Origin: Myxococcales bacterium
GTDB taxonomy: Bacteria; Lernaellota; Lernaellaia; Lernaellales; Lernaellaceae
Assembly (NCBI GenBank): GCA_012517325.1
Contig: JAAYVF010000086.1
Span: forward strand, 1-33,090
Direction: 5' to 3'
DNA: 33,090 nucleotides
Shown here: positions 31,921 to 33,090 of the stretch, one piece after another
How the letters are laid out: each line of letters begins with the position of its first letter
Numbering within the stretch: position 1 is the stretch's first letter
Notes under the pieces: model-generated
What the model was told of the DNA's origin: nothing
Seen by the model: only the letters and a program-made list of their open reading frames with translations
Database searches by the model: none
Position numbers and translations under genes: made by a program

Positions 31921-33090
31921 TTACGAACAACCGCACCCGTTGTCCGTCTCGTCTTCCTCGCTGCTGTCGACCGGACTATCACCGCCGGTATCGTCATCGT
32001 CTTCGGGCCATTCGAAATCATCGCCGTTGTCGTCATCGTCGGTCTGATCGTCGTCCGAGTCGTCATCGGCGCTCGTGTCGTCATCCGCGGGTGACGAATC
32101 GTCGTCGTCGCTTGGCGTGGTGTCGTCGTTATCGTCGTTATCGTCGTTGTCGTCGTTATCGTCGTTATCGTCGTTGTCGTCGTTATCGTCGTTGTCGTCG
32201 TTATCGTCGTTGTCATCGTTGTCGTCGTTGTCGTCGTTATCGTCGTTGTCATCATCATCATCGTCGTCGTCATCGTCGTCGTCATCGTCATCATCATCGT
32301 CGTCGTCGCCCGGCGTCGTATCATCGTCGGCCGGCGTCGTGTCGTCATCGGCCGGCGTCGTATCGTCGTCGTCATCGCCCGGGTTGTCGCAAGCCAGATA
32401 GCAAGCATCTCTGGCATCTATTTCCTCTTGCGTCGGCGGATCGGAGCAAGCGAGCGTTTGCGTGCAATCGTCGTAGCAAGACCAGGGTAGCGGGAGACTG
32501 TCGCAACTCGCGGCCATGTCCATTTCCGGAATCCAGTAATTCTCGTTGCTTCCGTAATGGGACGAAGCTTGCGAGCCGCAGGCATACATCATGTATACCG
32601 TATGGGCGCAATCGGTGCCGCCCGGATCGGCGGGTTCCAGGCAGGCGCCGAAGCAATCCGTGTCGCACGAGGTGCTGTTGAGACAATCGTACAGACAGGT
32701 CCAGAAAGGCGACGGGTCGATCATGCCAACCGAAGATTCACACCACTCCGTCATGCCGGCCTCGTCGACCGGACTGCCGTCGTTGCCGTTGAGGAAATAG
32801 GAGCAATCGTCCAGATCGCCGGCCACGGTCGCGCAATCGAAGGGCGCGGTGGTGTCATCGTCACCCGTCGTATCGTCATCGGCGGGCGTCGTATCGTCGT
32901 CGGCGGGCGTCGTATCGTCGTCGGCCGGCGTCGTATCGTCGTCGGCGGGCGTGGTGTCGTCGTCGGCGGGCGTGGTGTCATCGTCACTGGGCACCGAATC
33001 GTCGTCAGCGGGCGTGGTGTCATCGTCGATCGGCCCCGTGTCGTCGTCGCTGGGCGTGGTGTCATCGTCGATCGGCCCCGTGTCGTCGTC
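31921..33090 (-). CDS. Asp-rich repetitive protein with Cys modules, partial
   Basis: The gene's 5' end lies beyond the window: the frame is open to 33090, and the only start-like codon, GTG 32994, is an internal Val inside the repeat. At least 389 residues are seen. They comprise a long linker of seven-residue TTPADDD-type repeats, two tandem Cys-rich modules, a second linker of about 20 consecutive Asp and about 14 NDD units, a Ser/Asp-rich tail, and the end NGCGCS. The modules share a C...C start, a SC or WC central Cys, W(T/S)C then DC, and a final AC pair. An exported, perhaps surface, anchored protein is likely from the composition and Cys content; the signal peptide must lie outside. 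No enzyme motif is present. Confidence 0.85.
   Translation of the reverse strand, partial: DDDTGPIDDDTTPSDDDTGPIDDDTTPADDDSVPSDDDTTPADDDTTPADDDTTPADDDTTPADDDTTPADDDTTGDDDTTAPFDCATVAGDLDDCSYFLNGNDGSPVDEAGMTEWCESSVGMIDPSPFWTCLYDCLNSTSCDTDCFGACLEPADPGGTDCAHTVYMMYACGSQASSHYGSNENYWIPEMDMAASCDSLPLPWSCYDDCTQTLACSDPPTQEEIDARDACYLACDNPGDDDDDTTPADDDTTPADDDTTPGDDDDDDDDDDDDDDDDDDDDNDDNDDNDDNDDNDDNDDNDDNDDNDDNDDNDDNDDNDDNDDTTPSDDDDSSPADDDTSADDDSDDDQTDDDDNGDDFEWPEDDDDTGGDSPVDSSEEDETDNGCGCS
32122..32247. repeat. 9-bp minisatellite coding for NDD repeats
   Basis: Fourteen tandem units of the type RTCGTCGTT (variants ATCGTCGTT, GTCGTCGTT, GTCATCGTT) encode Asn-Asp-Asp on the minus strand. Unit length is a multiple of three, so copy-number change keeps the frame. 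Confidence 0.85.
32864..33090. repeat. 21-bp and 42-bp tandem repeats coding for TTPADDD-type linker
   Basis: Imperfect 21-base units encode the seven-residue TTPADDD motif. At the right edge a higher-order 42-base unit is seen at 33010-33051 and again, cut by the window end, at 33052-33090. A short block of the same kind recurs at about 32313-32375. The unit lengths preserve the reading frame. Confidence 0.8.

Noticed and set aside
32122-32247. CRISPR array
   Set aside because: Nine-base units without spacers, all in frame with the Asp-rich protein; it is a coding minisatellite.
32075-32401. Ser-rich + strand frame across the Asp-rich gene
   Set aside because: It is only the complement of GAC/GAT repeats read as TCG/TCA codons.
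32904-32994. GTG 32994 as start of the Asp-rich protein
   Set aside because: The same repeat continues in frame to the window edge, so this GTG is an internal Val codon and the gene is cut off by the window.

Overview
The window is GC-rich, densely packed bacterial chromosome. The gene content points to an uncultured, Gram-negative, deltaproteobacteria-like lineage (Myxococcota, Desulfobacterota or a neighbouring candidate phylum). The reasons are: lipoproteins with lipobox signals; a pyrH-frr-uppS-cdsA-dxr-rseP-tsaB order that resembles, from memory, Geobacter-type genomes; a DksA-like protein; a PEP-CTERM-type polysaccharide deacetylase; and proteins built from long Asp-rich linkers plus Cys-rich modules. 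I cannot assign a genus. I see no rRNA, tRNA, CRISPR array, integrase or transposase.

Layout. 1-502 is gene-free and carries REP-like and other short palindromic repeats. 503-2551 (+) holds yidD, a beta-propeller lipoprotein and smpB. 2594-5283 (-) is a four-gene operon: an Rrf2 regulator, a soluble ABC ATPase with no permease, a HypB/UreG-like GTPase with several Cys motifs, and a Cys-rich Fe-S protein. It looks like a metallocentre-assembly or redox cassette of unknown target and is the strongest candidate for an undescribed system. 5507-6628 (+) is a DegT-type sugar aminotransferase. 6625-9731 (-) holds a polytopic membrane protein, a membrane-anchored SGNH hydrolase and asd.

9908-18301 (-) is a long envelope and translation operon, transcribed from pyrH towards pssA: pyrH, frr, uppS, cdsA, dxr, rseP (with three PDZ domains), tsaB, a YdcH-like protein, psd and pssA, ending at a clear hairpin terminator. 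It links UMP supply, isoprenoid and undecaprenyl carrier synthesis, CDP-diacylglycerol and phosphatidylethanolamine synthesis, and envelope proteolysis. A large exported protein (18374-20374) lies upstream on the same strand.

20567-27611 (+) is a run of closely spaced genes: a small conserved protein, a DksA-like regulator, an M50 protease, an SRPBCC protein, a TPR protein, a family 5 solute-binding lipoprotein, an unusual exported metallophosphoesterase with a CXXCH motif, a small lipoprotein and a polysaccharide deacetylase. The last four overlap at their stop and start codons. 27684-29684 (+) is a membrane-anchored sulfatase-fold protein with its own promoter candidate.

29685-30047 is an AT-rich gene-free leader. 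It is followed by a small Asp/Cys lipoprotein with a strong terminator, a protein of unknown function and an enoyl-CoA hydratase. The right end (31921-33090, -) is the C-terminal part of a large repetitive Asp-rich protein that runs off the window. Its Cys modules resemble the one in the small lipoprotein at 30048, so the two probably belong to one lineage-specific surface-protein family.
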